From Caulobacter sp. FWC26 (GTDB lineage Bacteria; Pseudomonadota; Alphaproteobacteria; Caulobacterales; Caulobacteraceae): a stretch of 64,000 bases of DNA. The stretch lies in NCBI RefSeq assembly GCF_002742645.2, contig NZ_CP033875.1, positions 1,714,001 through 1,778,000 on the forward strand, in the 5' to 3' direction. Each line of letters starts with the position of its first letter. Positions within the stretch are counted from its first letter, which is position 1. Both the position numbers and the translations under genes were made by a program. Positions 10,459 to 21,127 of the stretch are shown in pieces. The notes under the pieces are model-generated. The model saw only the letters and a program-made list of their open reading frames with translations, ran no database searches and was not told the origin of the DNA.

Positions 10459-10488
10459 GGCGCGGCCAGCGACAGGCCGCGCCGCTTT
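10459..10488 (+). terminator. GC-rich hairpin after the PfpI gene, weak terminator
   Basis: GGCGCGGCC (10459-10467) pairs with GGCCGCGCC (10475-10483); only a short GCTTTGG follows, so termination is plausible but not certain. Confidence 0.45.
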
Positions 10489-10575
10489 GGTCTGGGCAAA
10501 CGCGACAGGTGGAGTAGCTTGGACGAAACACGCGTCTAGCGTCGGCTGGGCAGGTCGGCGCTTCGGAGGAAACGG

Positions 10576-11535
10576 ATGCCGCAAACCGCCACCGAGAAGC
10601 CCCATGTCCTGCTCTCGCACGAAATGCTGATGCCGCTGCAGCCGCTGCTGGAGAGCATCTATGTCGTGCATCGGCTCTGGGACTACCCGGATCGGATGGC
10701 CTTCCTCGAAGGGCCTGGGCAGAGCATTCGAGCGATCGTCCATGCGGGCGAAATGGCGCTGAGCCGAGACATGCTGGCCGAGATGCCGCGCCTGGGACTC
10801 ATCGCTTGCGTCAGCGTCGGCTACGACGGCGTCGACGTGCCGTGGTGCAAGGCGCACGGCGTCGCGGTGACCCATTCGACGGGGCTCAACGCCGCCGACG
10901 TGGCCGATCATGCCGTGGGTCTGGTTCTGGCCGCTTGGCGCGGGATCGTCGAAGGCGACCAGCGGCTGCGCGCCGGCCGGTGGTCTCACGCCGAGCGGAT
11001 GGCACCCCGCCATGGTCTTCGCGGCCGCAAGGCGGGGATCGTGGGACTCGGCCACATCGGCGAGGCGGTCGCCCGGCGCCTGAGCGCGTTCGACATGAAG
11101 GTCGCCTGGTGGGCGCCGCGGCTCAAGGAAGCGGACTATCCTCGCGCCGAAAGCCTGATGGCCCTGGCGCGTGAAAGCGATGTTCTGGTCGTTTGCGCCC
11201 GTCCCGACGAGACCAATCGCCACCTGATCAACAAGGCGGTGATCGAGGCCGTCGGCCCGCAGGGCCTGATCGTCAATGTCGCGCGCGGATCGCTGATCGA
11301 TGAGGGCGCTTTGATCGCGGCGTTGCGGTCGGGCTCGCTCGGTATGGCCGCCCTGGATGTCTTCGAAACTGAACCGACGCCGGCGTCGCGTTGGGCGGAC
11401 GTTCCCCGCACCGTACTGACGCCGCACACGGCCGGCGCGACCCTGGACAGTATTCCGGCCATGGTCAGCCTGACGCTCGAAAACCTGCGCCGTTACTTCC
11501 ATGGCGAGCCGCTCGCTACCCCGGTGGCGGCCTAG
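10576..11535 (+). CDS. D-isomer-specific 2-hydroxyacid dehydrogenase (glyoxylate/hydroxypyruvate reductase-like)
   Basis: NAD(P)-dependent reductase of 319 residues, interconverting 2-keto acids and D-2-hydroxy acids. The nucleotide-binding Rossmann motif is GIVGLGHIGEAVARRL (about 154-169). The catalytic triad of the family is present: Arg237 in NVARGS, Glu266 in DVFETEP, and His284 in LTPHTAG. Overall layout is closest to GhrB-like glyoxylate/hydroxypyruvate reductases, but the exact substrate cannot be read. GGAGGA lies 5-10 bases before the ATG. The stop shares the palindromic tetranucleotide CTAG with the convergent AhpD-like gene. Confidence 0.87.
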   Translation: MPQTATEKPHVLLSHEMLMPLQPLLESIYVVHRLWDYPDRMAFLEGPGQSIRAIVHAGEMALSRDMLAEMPRLGLIACVSVGYDGVDVPWCKAHGVAVTHSTGLNAADVADHAVGLVLAAWRGIVEGDQRLRAGRWSHAERMAPRHGLRGRKAGIVGLGHIGEAVARRLSAFDMKVAWWAPRLKEADYPRAESLMALARESDVLVVCARPDETNRHLINKAVIEAVGPQGLIVNVARGSLIDEGALIAALRSGSLGMAALDVFETEPTPASRWADVPRTVLTPHTAGATLDSIPAMVSLTLENLRRYFHGEPLATPVAA

Positions 11536-12074
11536 CCGGGAAACGGGACGGCGAAATCTTCAGGCTCCAGGCGTAGGCCGTTCGCCAGGAGGCTGACCGT
11601 CCGGTAGAAGCCGGCGAGCATCATCAACTCGATCCGGGCCTCTTCGCTGAAGACCTTGCTGAGGCGCGCCCAAAGTTCGTCATCGATGGCGGCGCGAGCG
11701 TTCACCGCGTCGCAGAAAGCGATCAGCAAGGCCTCGTTATCGCTCCAGCAGTCGGCGACGCCAGGAGCGAGGGTTGCGGCGAGACGTTCGGCGTCCAGAC
11801 CGGCCGCCGAGGCGAAGATCGCTGCGTGGACGCCCCATTCGTAGCCGCAGCCGTTGAGGGCGCAGATGCGGTGGATGACGATCTCACGATCTCTCAGCGA
11901 CAGGTGGCCCGGATCCAGTAAGCCGCTGCCGGTGAAGCGCGCAAAGAGCCGCTCGTCTCGGGCCAGGGTCCGGAACAGCGACAGGGGTTCATCGCCGGGC
12001 GTCTTCAGCCGGCCCAAAGCCTTGGCGACGGCGGGCGGGTAGGGCGCTTTTGCGGGCTCGATCCTGGGCGACAT
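11532..12074 (-). CDS. Carboxymuconolactone decarboxylase/AhpD-like protein
   Basis: Cytoplasmic all-helical protein of 180 residues in the AhpD-like superfamily. The segment DREIVIHRICALNGCGYEWGVH is the core helix pair (written here only to show the layout: CxxxxCxxxxxH). The usual redox CxxC is absent, as in many non-peroxidase members. The function is unknown; relatives act on lactones or as peroxidase partners. GGAGG lies 7 bases upstream of the ATG. It is divergent from an HxlR regulator, and the palindrome between them suggests the regulator controls it. Confidence 0.75.
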   Translation of the reverse strand: MSPRIEPAKAPYPPAVAKALGRLKTPGDEPLSLFRTLARDERLFARFTGSGLLDPGHLSLRDREIVIHRICALNGCGYEWGVHAAIFASAAGLDAERLAATLAPGVADCWSDNEALLIAFCDAVNARAAIDDELWARLSKVFSEEARIELMMLAGFYRTVSLLANGLRLEPEDFAVPFPG

Positions 12075-12090
12075 TTGAAATCCTCCGTGC

Positions 12091-12103
12091 TACAAAATTT
12101 GTA
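12091..12103. promoter_or_regulatory. Palindromic operator between the AhpD-like and HxlR genes
   Basis: TACAAA and TTTGTA flank a single central A, a perfect inverted repeat in the 31-base gap between divergent starts. A further CTACAAAA half-site sits just inside the regulator gene (about 12124). This placement is typical for an autoregulated HxlR/MarR-like repressor. Confidence 0.6.
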
Positions 12104-12105
12104 TC

Positions 12106-12459
12106 ATGCAAGATCGTGGCGATGCTACAAAAAATGAAGCGCCTCTTCCGGGCGGCCCCGTTCGTGGCTCGGACTCTGGCCGCCCCATCATGGCCGCCCT
12201 CGATCTGTTGGGGCGTCGCGGCGCCCTGCGGATCGTCTGGGAACTGCGGGAGGGGCGTGTTTTGACGTTCAGGGCGCTGCAGGCGGCGGCTGAACTGCCG
12301 CCCGGGACCCTGAACACCCGTCTGGCTGAACTGCGGGCGGCGGATATCGTCGCTGTCGACTGCGGATATCGCCTGAGCTCGCGCGGCGCGGACTTGATCG
12401 TCGCGCTGTGGCCTCTGCTAAGGTGGTCCGAGGATTGGGCGAGCGCGCTGGAGACCTGA
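12106..12459 (+). CDS. HxlR-family winged-helix transcriptional regulator
   Basis: Small DNA-binding protein of 117 residues. The core reads as a MarR/HxlR winged helix: LDLLGRRGALRIVWEL, then the recognition region FRALQAAAELPPGTLNTRLAEL and the wing ADIVAVDCGYRLSSRGADL. The Cys used for redox sensing in some HxlR proteins is not near the N terminus. The ATG at 12106 lies only two bases after the palindrome, implying a leaderless or very short leader transcript; an ATG at 12190 is possible but would trim the first helix. It is probably autoregulated and controls the divergent AhpD-like gene; the VOC gene follows one base after its stop. Confidence 0.75.
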   Translation: MQDRGDATKNEAPLPGGPVRGSDSGRPIMAALDLLGRRGALRIVWELREGRVLTFRALQAAAELPPGTLNTRLAELRAADIVAVDCGYRLSSRGADLIVALWPLLRWSEDWASALET

Positions 12460-12460
12460 C

Positions 12461-12838
12461 GTGGCCAAGGTGCTGGGACTGGGCGGGATCTTCTACAAGG
12501 CGCAGGACCCAAAGGCGGTCCGTGACTGGTACGCGCGGGTGCTGGGTTTCGAGATCCACGATTGGGGCGGGGCGGTGTTCGAACATCCCCGCTCGACCTC
12601 GACGACCTGGTCACCCTTTGCGTCGGACACGCAGTATTTCGCGCCATCGACGTCGCCGTTCATGATCAATTTCATTGTCGATGATATGGATGGGCTCCTG
12701 GCTAGGGCGGCCGCCGAGGGCGTGGAGCCCATTGGGCGTCAGGACGAAGACGGCATGGGTCGGTTTGCCTGGCTTATGGACCCCGCAGGGGTGAAGATTG
12801 AGCTCTGGGAGCCCGTCAAAGGCGACTCCGAGGCATAA
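12461..12838 (+). CDS. VOC-family (glyoxalase/dioxygenase-fold) protein
   Basis: Protein of 125 residues with the vicinal oxygen chelate fold: an N-terminal beta-alpha-beta module (DPKAVRDWYARVLGFEI) and a C-terminal one ending WLMDPAGVKIELWEP. The terminal Glu is the usual metal ligand. Family members include glyoxalase I, dioxygenases and antibiotic-binding proteins; nothing here narrows this. The start is GTG at 12461 with GGAG 7 bases upstream and lies immediately after the HxlR stop, so the two are translationally close and probably one transcript. Confidence 0.8.
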   Translation: MAKVLGLGGIFYKAQDPKAVRDWYARVLGFEIHDWGGAVFEHPRSTSTTWSPFASDTQYFAPSTSPFMINFIVDDMDGLLARAAAEGVEPIGRQDEDGMGRFAWLMDPAGVKIELWEPVKGDSEA

Positions 12839-12855
12839 GTTTCTCTTGCCAAATC

Positions 12856-12879
12856 GGACATAAAGATATCTTTATGTCC
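12856..12879. promoter_or_regulatory. Perfect 24-bp palindrome before sahR, probable SahR operator
   Basis: GGACATAAAGAT is followed directly by its exact reverse complement, ATCTTTATGTCC. The site ends 2 bases before the sahR start codon, so it would overlap the -10 of a leaderless transcript. The AT-rich core AAAGATATCTTT resembles the motif described for SahR, the S-adenosylhomocysteine-responsive repressor of methionine-cycle genes. Confidence 0.75.
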
Positions 12880-12881
12880 CC

Positions 12882-13859
12882 ATGAAGCTTACCGCCGAAC
12901 AGGTTGTCGAGGTGCTGCGCGCGGCCGGCGAGTCCACGCGCCTGCGGCTTTTGGCCTTGCTGGCGGCCGAGGAGCTGTCAGTACTGGAGCTCTGCCGCAT
13001 TCTCGACCAGAGCCAGCCGCGCGTGTCTCGCCATCTGAAGCTCCTGGCCGAGGCCGGCCTTGTAGAGCGCTTCCCGGACGGCGCCTGGGTGTTCTATCGC
13101 CTGGCCGCAAAGTCGCCCGGCCGGTTGCTGGTTGAGCAGGCGTTGGACCTGATCGACGAGGGCGACGAAATCATCCAGGCCGACGCCGACAAGCTGGCCG
13201 CCGTGCGGGCCGAGCGCTCGACCGACGCCCAGGCCTATTTCGCCCGCAACGCCGCACGCTGGAACGAGATTCGCTCGCTCTATGTCGACGAGGCCGAAGT
13301 CGAAGCCGCAATCCTGCGCGCTACCGGCGAGGGGCCGTTCGACGAGATGGTCGACCTGGGCGCGGGCGCGGGGCGGATGCTGACCCTGCTGGGCAGGCGC
13401 GCCAGCAACGCGCTGGGCCTGGATCTCTCGCAGCAGATGCTGAACATCGCCCGCGACGAGGTGGCCAAGGCCGGCCTCACCGCCTGCGAGTTGCGGCATG
13501 GCGACATCTTCCGCACCGGCTTGCCGGGCGGCTGCGCCGATCTCGTCACCGTCCACCAGGTGCTGCACTACCTGACCGATCCGGCGACCGCCGTCGCCGA
13601 AGCCGCCCGCCTCGTGACGCCAGGCGGCCTGCTGTTGATCGCCGACTTCGCGCCGCACGATCACGAATTCCTTCGCGAGGTTCACCAGCACCGCCGTCTG
13701 GGTTTCGACGACGCCGAGATCGTCGCCTGGATCCAGGCCGCCGGGCTTGCGCTGGAAAGCAATATCGCGCTCCCGCCTGCCACGGCCGAGGGGCTGACCG
13801 TCAAAATCTGGACGGCGCGCCGTCCCAGCAAGGCATCCCTCGAAAGGAGCGCCGCATGA
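12882..13859 (+). CDS. sahR: ArsR-type regulator fused to a SAM-dependent methyltransferase domain (SahR-like)
   Basis: Regulator of 325 residues with two domains. Residues 1-95 are an ArsR winged helix (RLRLLALLAAEELSVLEL, then QPRVSRHLKLL as recognition helix). Residues about 115-315 are a class I methyltransferase fold with motif I DLGAGAG (158-164). SahR proteins use this domain to bind S-adenosylhomocysteine rather than to methylate, releasing DNA when it accumulates. The perfect palindrome at the start codon and the downstream metF-metH genes fit that role closely. The stop overlaps the metF start by 4 bases (ATGA), so it heads the methionine operon. Whether the methyltransferase domain is also catalytic is unknown. 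Confidence 0.85.
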   Translation: MKLTAEQVVEVLRAAGESTRLRLLALLAAEELSVLELCRILDQSQPRVSRHLKLLAEAGLVERFPDGAWVFYRLAAKSPGRLLVEQALDLIDEGDEIIQADADKLAAVRAERSTDAQAYFARNAARWNEIRSLYVDEAEVEAAILRATGEGPFDEMVDLGAGAGRMLTLLGRRASNALGLDLSQQMLNIARDEVAKAGLTACELRHGDIFRTGLPGGCADLVTVHQVLHYLTDPATAVAEAARLVTPGGLLLIADFAPHDHEFLREVHQHRRLGFDDAEIVAWIQAAGLALESNIALPPATAEGLTVKIWTARRPSKASLERSAA

Positions 13860-14800
13860 CTCTTCCGCCTACCCGTCGGGTGATTGGCCCCGTGGCGCGC
13901 GCCGGCGAACGTACGGGGCGTCCGCGCGTGTCGTTCGAGTTCTTCCCGCCTAAGACGCCGCAAATGGAGGAAAGTCTGTGGGCGGCGATCACGCGCCTGG
14001 CTCCGCTGGATCCTGCGTTCGTGTCTGTGACCTACGGCGCGGGCGGCTCGACGCGCGAGCGCACGCACCGGACCGTCAAGCGCATCCTCGACGAGACCCG
14101 CCTCAAGCCTGCGGCGCACCTGACCTGCGTTGGCGCCAGCCGCGACGAGGTCGACGACGTCATCCGCGAGTACTGGGAGACGGGCGTTCGCCACATCGTC
14201 TCGCTGCGCGGCGATCCGCCTCCGGGCGAGGGCGGCATCGGCGGGGTCTATGTGCCGCGCGCCGACGGCTACGCCAACGCCACAGAGTTGACCAAGGCCG
14301 TGCGCGGGATCGCGCCGTTTGAGGTGCTGGTCGGGGTCTATCCCGAGAAGCACCCTGAGAGCCCTTCTCTGGAGCACGACATCGACGTGCTGAAGCAGAA
14401 GGTCGACGCCGGGGCGACCCTTGGCATCAGCCAGTTCTTTTTCGACCTCGATGCGTTCCTTCGCTACGTCGACAAGGTCCGCGCGGCCGGGATCACGATC
14501 CCGATCGTGCCGGGGATCATGCCGGTGACGAACTTCGCGGGGCTGAAGAAGATGGCCGCCGCCTGCCAGACGGCGATCCCAGCTTGGTTGGGCAACCTGT
14601 TCGACGGCCTGGAGAACGACGCCGAGACCCGTCGCCTGATCGCCTGCTCGGTCGCCGCCGAGATGTGCGCCAAGCTGCAGGAGCAGGGGTTCGAGGACTT
14701 CCACTTCTACACCCTGAACCGGGCTGATCTCGTTTACGCCATCTGCCGGGTGCTTGGCGTGCGCGAGGTCTCGCCCGCCACCTCTGAGGTCGCAGCATGA
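13856..14800 (+). CDS. metF: 5,10-methylenetetrahydrofolate reductase
   Basis: Flavoprotein of 314 residues that reduces methylene-THF to methyl-THF, the methyl donor for methionine synthase. The N-terminal SFEFFPPKT carries the conserved Glu28, and SVTYGAGGSTR, LRGD and ISQFFFD are typical TIM-barrel and FAD-binding segments. It overlaps sahR upstream and the beta-lactamase gene downstream by 4 bases each, pointing to translational coupling. The product is used directly by the two metH-encoded proteins later in the operon. Confidence 0.95.
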   Translation: MTLPPTRRVIGPVARAGERTGRPRVSFEFFPPKTPQMEESLWAAITRLAPLDPAFVSVTYGAGGSTRERTHRTVKRILDETRLKPAAHLTCVGASRDEVDDVIREYWETGVRHIVSLRGDPPPGEGGIGGVYVPRADGYANATELTKAVRGIAPFEVLVGVYPEKHPESPSLEHDIDVLKQKVDAGATLGISQFFFDLDAFLRYVDKVRAAGITIPIVPGIMPVTNFAGLKKMAAACQTAIPAWLGNLFDGLENDAETRRLIACSVAAEMCAKLQEQGFEDFHFYTLNRADLVYAICRVLGVREVSPATSEVAA

Positions 14801-15666
14801 AGCGCTTGCTCCTGATCGCCGCCGCCTCGCTGTTGGCTCTCGCGCCTGCCGCCTACGCCGACGACATGCCGGCCAACTGGACCAAGCCGACCAAGCCCTA
14901 CCGGGTGGTCGGCAACATCTATTACGTCGGCACCGAAGGCATCTCGTCCTGGCTGATCACCTCGTCCGCGGGGCATGTGCTGCTGGACGGCGGGCCGAAC
15001 GCGGAGACCGGCAAGCAGATCGAGCGGAACATCGCGTCGCTGGGCTTCCAGCTGACTGACGTGAAGATGCTGATCAACACCCACGCTCATTTTGACCACG
15101 CGGGCGGTCTGGCGCAGTTGAAGGCTGACACCGGCGCCAAGGTGTGGATCTCGCGCGGCGACGCGCCGGCCATGACGGCGGGCCACCACATCGGCGACAA
15201 CGTCTATGGCGCGACGCCGATGCCCGCCGTGAAGCCGGATCGGACCTTCGGCGACCAGACCAAGCTGAAGCTAGGCGAGATCGCCATGGTCGCCCACCTG
15301 ACGCCGGGTCACACCATCGGCTGCACCAGTTGGACGACGGCGGTGGTCGAGAAGGGGCGGCCGCTGAACGTGACCTTCCCGTGCTCGCTGTCGGTGGCCG
15401 GCAATGTGCTCGTGGGCAATAAGACTCACCGGACCATCGTCGCCGACTATCGCGCCAGCTTCGCCAAGCTGCGCGCCATCCCCACCGACGTCATGCTGCC
15501 CGCGCATGAGGAGCAGGGGAACCTGCTGGCCAAGCGCCAGAAGCAGCTGCGCGGCGACCCCAACGCCTTCGTCGATACGACCGAGCTTGCCCGATTCGTC
15601 GACGCCTCCGAAGCCGCCTTCAACAAGGAGCTCGCGCGCCAGCAGGCGGCGGGGCCCAAGCGATGA
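14797..15666 (+). CDS. Subclass B3 metallo-beta-lactamase, CAU-1-like
   Basis: Periplasmic zinc hydrolase of 289 residues with a signal peptide ending AYA (about residue 21). Zinc ligands are all visible: HAHFDH (His96, His98, Asp100, His101), His172 in PGHTIGCTSW, and His237 in AHEEQGN. This is the B3 pattern, where two sites are formed by His/His/His and Asp/His/His. Length and sequence match what I recall of CAU-1/Mbl1B from C. crescentus. It overlaps metF and the next gene by 4 bases, so it is part of the methionine operon; why is unknown, and a role other than resistance is possible. Confidence 0.9.
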   Translation: MKRLLLIAAASLLALAPAAYADDMPANWTKPTKPYRVVGNIYYVGTEGISSWLITSSAGHVLLDGGPNAETGKQIERNIASLGFQLTDVKMLINTHAHFDHAGGLAQLKADTGAKVWISRGDAPAMTAGHHIGDNVYGATPMPAVKPDRTFGDQTKLKLGEIAMVAHLTPGHTIGCTSWTTAVVEKGRPLNVTFPCSLSVAGNVLVGNKTHRTIVADYRASFAKLRAIPTDVMLPAHEEQGNLLAKRQKQLRGDPNAFVDTTELARFVDASEAAFNKELARQQAAGPKR

Positions 15667-16739
15667 CCGACCTCTCCATCCGCGCCAATCGCGTGGCCGC
15701 GCTCAAGGCCGCCGCGAAAGAAAAGATCCTCATTCTCGACGGCTCCTGGGGCGTGATGTTCCAGAAGAAGGGGCTGACCGAGGCGGATTACCGCGCCGAG
15801 CGTTTCGCCACCTACAACGGCCAGATGAAGGGCAACAACGACATCCTGTGCCTGACCCGGCCGGATCTCGTGGCCGAGCTGCACGACGCCTATTTCTCGG
15901 CCGGCGCCGACATCTCCGAGACCAACACCTTCTCGGGCACCACGATCGCCCAAGCTGACTATCACCTGAGCGAACAGGACGTCTGGGACATCAACATCGA
16001 GGGCGCGAGGATCGGCCGCTCTGTCGCCGACCGCTGGAACGCTGAGAACCCGGCAAGTCCGAAGTTCATCGCCGGCTCCATGGGGCCGCTGAACGTCATG
16101 CTGTCGATGTCGTCCGACGTGAACGATCCGGGCGCGCGCAAGGTGACCTTCGATCAGGTCTATGAAGCCTATCGCCAGCAGGTGGACGCGCTCTACCAGG
16201 GCGGGGTCGACCTCTTCCTGATCGAGACGATCACCGACACCCTGAACTGCAAAGCCGCGATCAAGGCGATCCTTGACTGGCGCGACGAGGGGCACGAGGC
16301 GCTGCCGATCTGGATCAGCGGCACGATCACCGACCGCTCGGGCCGCACGCTGTCTGGCCAGACGGCCGAGGCGTTCTGGAATAGCGTCAAGCACGCCAAG
16401 CCGTTCGCGGTGGGCTTCAACTGCGCCCTGGGCGCGGACCTGATGCGTCCGCACATCGCCGAGATGGCCCGCATCGCCGACACCCTGGTCGCGGCCTATC
16501 CCAACGCCGGCCTGCCCAACGCCATGGGCCAGTATGACGAGGAGCCGCACGAGACTGGCCACGCCCTGCACGAATGGGCCAAGGACGGTCTGGTCAACAT
16601 CCTGGGCGGCTGCTGCGGCACGACGCCGGACCACATCCGCCACGTCGCCGACGAAGTGCGCGGCGTGAAGCCCCGCCAGATCCCCGAGCGCCCCAAGGCC
16701 ATGCGCCTGGCGGGCCTCGAACCGTTCGAGTTGGCTTAG
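15663..16739 (+). CDS. metH: Methionine synthase, homocysteine-binding module as a separate protein
   Basis: Protein of 358 residues equal to the N-terminal module of cobalamin-dependent MetH. It binds and activates homocysteine on zinc: Cys254 in GFNC and Cys317-Cys318 in GGCCGTTP. The usual single ~1,200-residue MetH is divided; the pterin, cobalamin and activation modules are encoded by the next gene, 168 bases on. The two products must associate or transfer substrate in trans. The start overlaps the lactamase stop by 4 bases. No frameshift is needed: a normal stop, an intergenic repeat and a fresh start separate the modules. Confidence 0.93.
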   Translation: MTDLSIRANRVAALKAAAKEKILILDGSWGVMFQKKGLTEADYRAERFATYNGQMKGNNDILCLTRPDLVAELHDAYFSAGADISETNTFSGTTIAQADYHLSEQDVWDINIEGARIGRSVADRWNAENPASPKFIAGSMGPLNVMLSMSSDVNDPGARKVTFDQVYEAYRQQVDALYQGGVDLFLIETITDTLNCKAAIKAILDWRDEGHEALPIWISGTITDRSGRTLSGQTAEAFWNSVKHAKPFAVGFNCALGADLMRPHIAEMARIADTLVAAYPNAGLPNAMGQYDEEPHETGHALHEWAKDGLVNILGGCCGTTPDHIRHVADEVRGVKPRQIPERPKAMRLAGLEPFELA

Positions 16740-16750
16740 AGCTTCGCGGC

Positions 16751-16887
16751 CCTCTCTCCTCCCTTCCCCTTTGATGGCGAAGGGCCGGGGATGGGGTGAC
16801 AGCGCATCAGAATTGAACGCGGTGGTCGGGACAGACCGCTGCGTCACCCCACCCCAACCCCTCCCCATCAAGGGGAGGGGAAAGAGC
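16751..16887. repeat. Inverted-repeat element between the two metH genes
   Basis: Outer arms (about 16752-16780 and 16858-16887) are inverted copies of a CCTCCCTTCCCCTTTGATGG-like sequence; inner arms GGGGTGAC and GTCACCCC and a central GCGGT/ACCGC hairpin make a long cruciform. It looks like a dispersed Caulobacter intergenic element. It does not end in a T-tract, so readthrough into the second metH gene is likely. Confidence 0.7.
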
Positions 16888-16907
16888 TATCTGGACTTCG
16901 ACCGATC

Positions 16908-19577
<2,670 letters not shown>

Positions 19578-19667
19578 GATGGAGACGCAGCCTCCCTCGT
19601 GGGGAAGGATTGTCAGGCGCTGAGCCTCAACGCATCCTCCTCCCAACACATAACCGGAGGGGACTGC

Positions 19668-21116
19668 ATGCAACGCTCAGGCGTGAGCCGGCGAGCGCTA
19701 GGGGCTTTGGCCCTAGGCGGCGCGGCGGCGGGGCTTTCGGGCTGCGAGGGGACTGGGGACGCCGACCTGACGCCCAAGAGCCGGCAATTTCCTAAGGACT
19801 TCGTCTGGGGGGTGGCGACAGCGGCCTTTCAGACGGAGGGCGCTCAGACCGCCGACGGGCGCGGACCCAGCGTCTGGGACGTCTTCGAAAAGGTCCCCGG
19901 CCACGTCAAAGACGGTTCCGACGCCACGTTCGCCACCGACAGCTACCGCCGCTACCAGGACGATGTCGACCTGATCGCGGGCGCCAGTCTCAACGCCTAC
20001 CGCTTCTCGATCAGTTGGTCGCGCATCCTGCCGACCGGGGCAGGGGCGGTCAACGCCGCTGGCCTGGACCATTATTCCCGGCTGGTCGATGCGTTGCTGG
20101 CCAAGGGCGTCACGCCCTACGCGACCCTCTTTCATTGGGACCTGCCGCAAGGCCTGCAGGATAGGGGCGGGTGGGCGAACCGCGACACAGCCCAGCGATT
20201 GGCCGACTATGCGGGCGCGGTGGTCGAGAGGCTCGGCGACCGTCTGAAGAACTACATCATCTTGAACGAAGCGGCTGTCCACACGGTGTTCGGTCACGTA
20301 TTGGGCGAGCACGCGCCGGGGCTCAAGGACGCGGCGCTGCTGGGGCCGGTCACCCACCATATGAATCTGGGTCAGGGACTGGCGATCCAGGCGCTTCGTG
20401 CGGCGCGGAGCGATCTGGCGGTGGGCACCACCATGGCTCTGCAACCCTGCCGCCCTGCCGGTGGGCCGCTGGCCTTCTGGAACCGCCTGGCCTCGGATGG
20501 GCTCGATCAGATCTGGAACCTGTCCTGGCTGGATCCTCTGTTCAAAGGAACCTATCCGAAGGCGATGGAGGAGCCGCTGAAGGGCGTCCTGCGCGATGGC
20601 GATCTGAAGATCACGCGGCAGGCCGTGGACTTCCTGGGCGTGAACTATTACGCGCCCGCCTATGTGCGGCTGGATCTTTCTGCCCCGAGCCGGATCGCCG
20701 CCGCGCCCGCCCCCGAAGGCGCCGAGCAGGATGCGTTTGGGCGCCATGTCGATCCCTCAGGCCTGTTCGAGGTTCTGGATCGCGTTCGGCGGGATTACGG
20801 CGCGCCCAAGATGCTCGTAACCGAAAACGGCTGCTCAGACCCCTTCGGCAGCGGTCCCGCTATTCTGGATGACAAGTTCCGCATCAAGTACCTGCGCCGT
20901 CATCTTCAAGCGGTGCTGGCGGCCCGCGAGGCGGGGTGCGACGTGCGGGGCTACTTCGAGTGGACCCTGATCGACAACTTCGAATGGGACCTTGGCTACA
21001 CCTCGAAATTCGGCCTGAGCGCCATGGAGGCCGCGAGCGGCCGACGCATTCCGAAGGCGTCCTACGCCTGGTTCAAGGCCTTGGCCGAGAGCGGCGTATT
21101 GCCCTCGGCCCCCTGA
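19668..21116 (+). CDS. Exported lipoprotein beta-glucosidase, glycoside hydrolase family 1
   Basis: GH1 retaining beta-glycosidase of 482 residues. The N terminus reads SRRALGALALGG and ends in LSGC (Cys26), combining a twin-arginine-like signal with a lipobox, so it is probably a folded enzyme exported by Tat and lipid-anchored. The acid/base is Glu201 in IILNEA (usually NEP) and the nucleophile Glu386 in VTENG. FPKDFVWGVATAAFQTEG and YRFSISWSRI are GH1 signatures. CGGAGGGG lies 5-12 bases before the ATG at 19668. GH1 enzymes are usually cytoplasmic, so the surface or periplasmic location is unusual. Not obviously part of the methionine operon. Confidence 0.88.
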   Translation: MQRSGVSRRALGALALGGAAAGLSGCEGTGDADLTPKSRQFPKDFVWGVATAAFQTEGAQTADGRGPSVWDVFEKVPGHVKDGSDATFATDSYRRYQDDVDLIAGASLNAYRFSISWSRILPTGAGAVNAAGLDHYSRLVDALLAKGVTPYATLFHWDLPQGLQDRGGWANRDTAQRLADYAGAVVERLGDRLKNYIILNEAAVHTVFGHVLGEHAPGLKDAALLGPVTHHMNLGQGLAIQALRAARSDLAVGTTMALQPCRPAGGPLAFWNRLASDGLDQIWNLSWLDPLFKGTYPKAMEEPLKGVLRDGDLKITRQAVDFLGVNYYAPAYVRLDLSAPSRIAAAPAPEGAEQDAFGRHVDPSGLFEVLDRVRRDYGAPKMLVTENGCSDPFGSGPAILDDKFRIKYLRRHLQAVLAAREAGCDVRGYFEWTLIDNFEWDLGYTSKFGLSAMEAASGRRIPKASYAWFKALAESGVLPSAP

Positions 21117-21127
21117 TCGGTGGCGGC

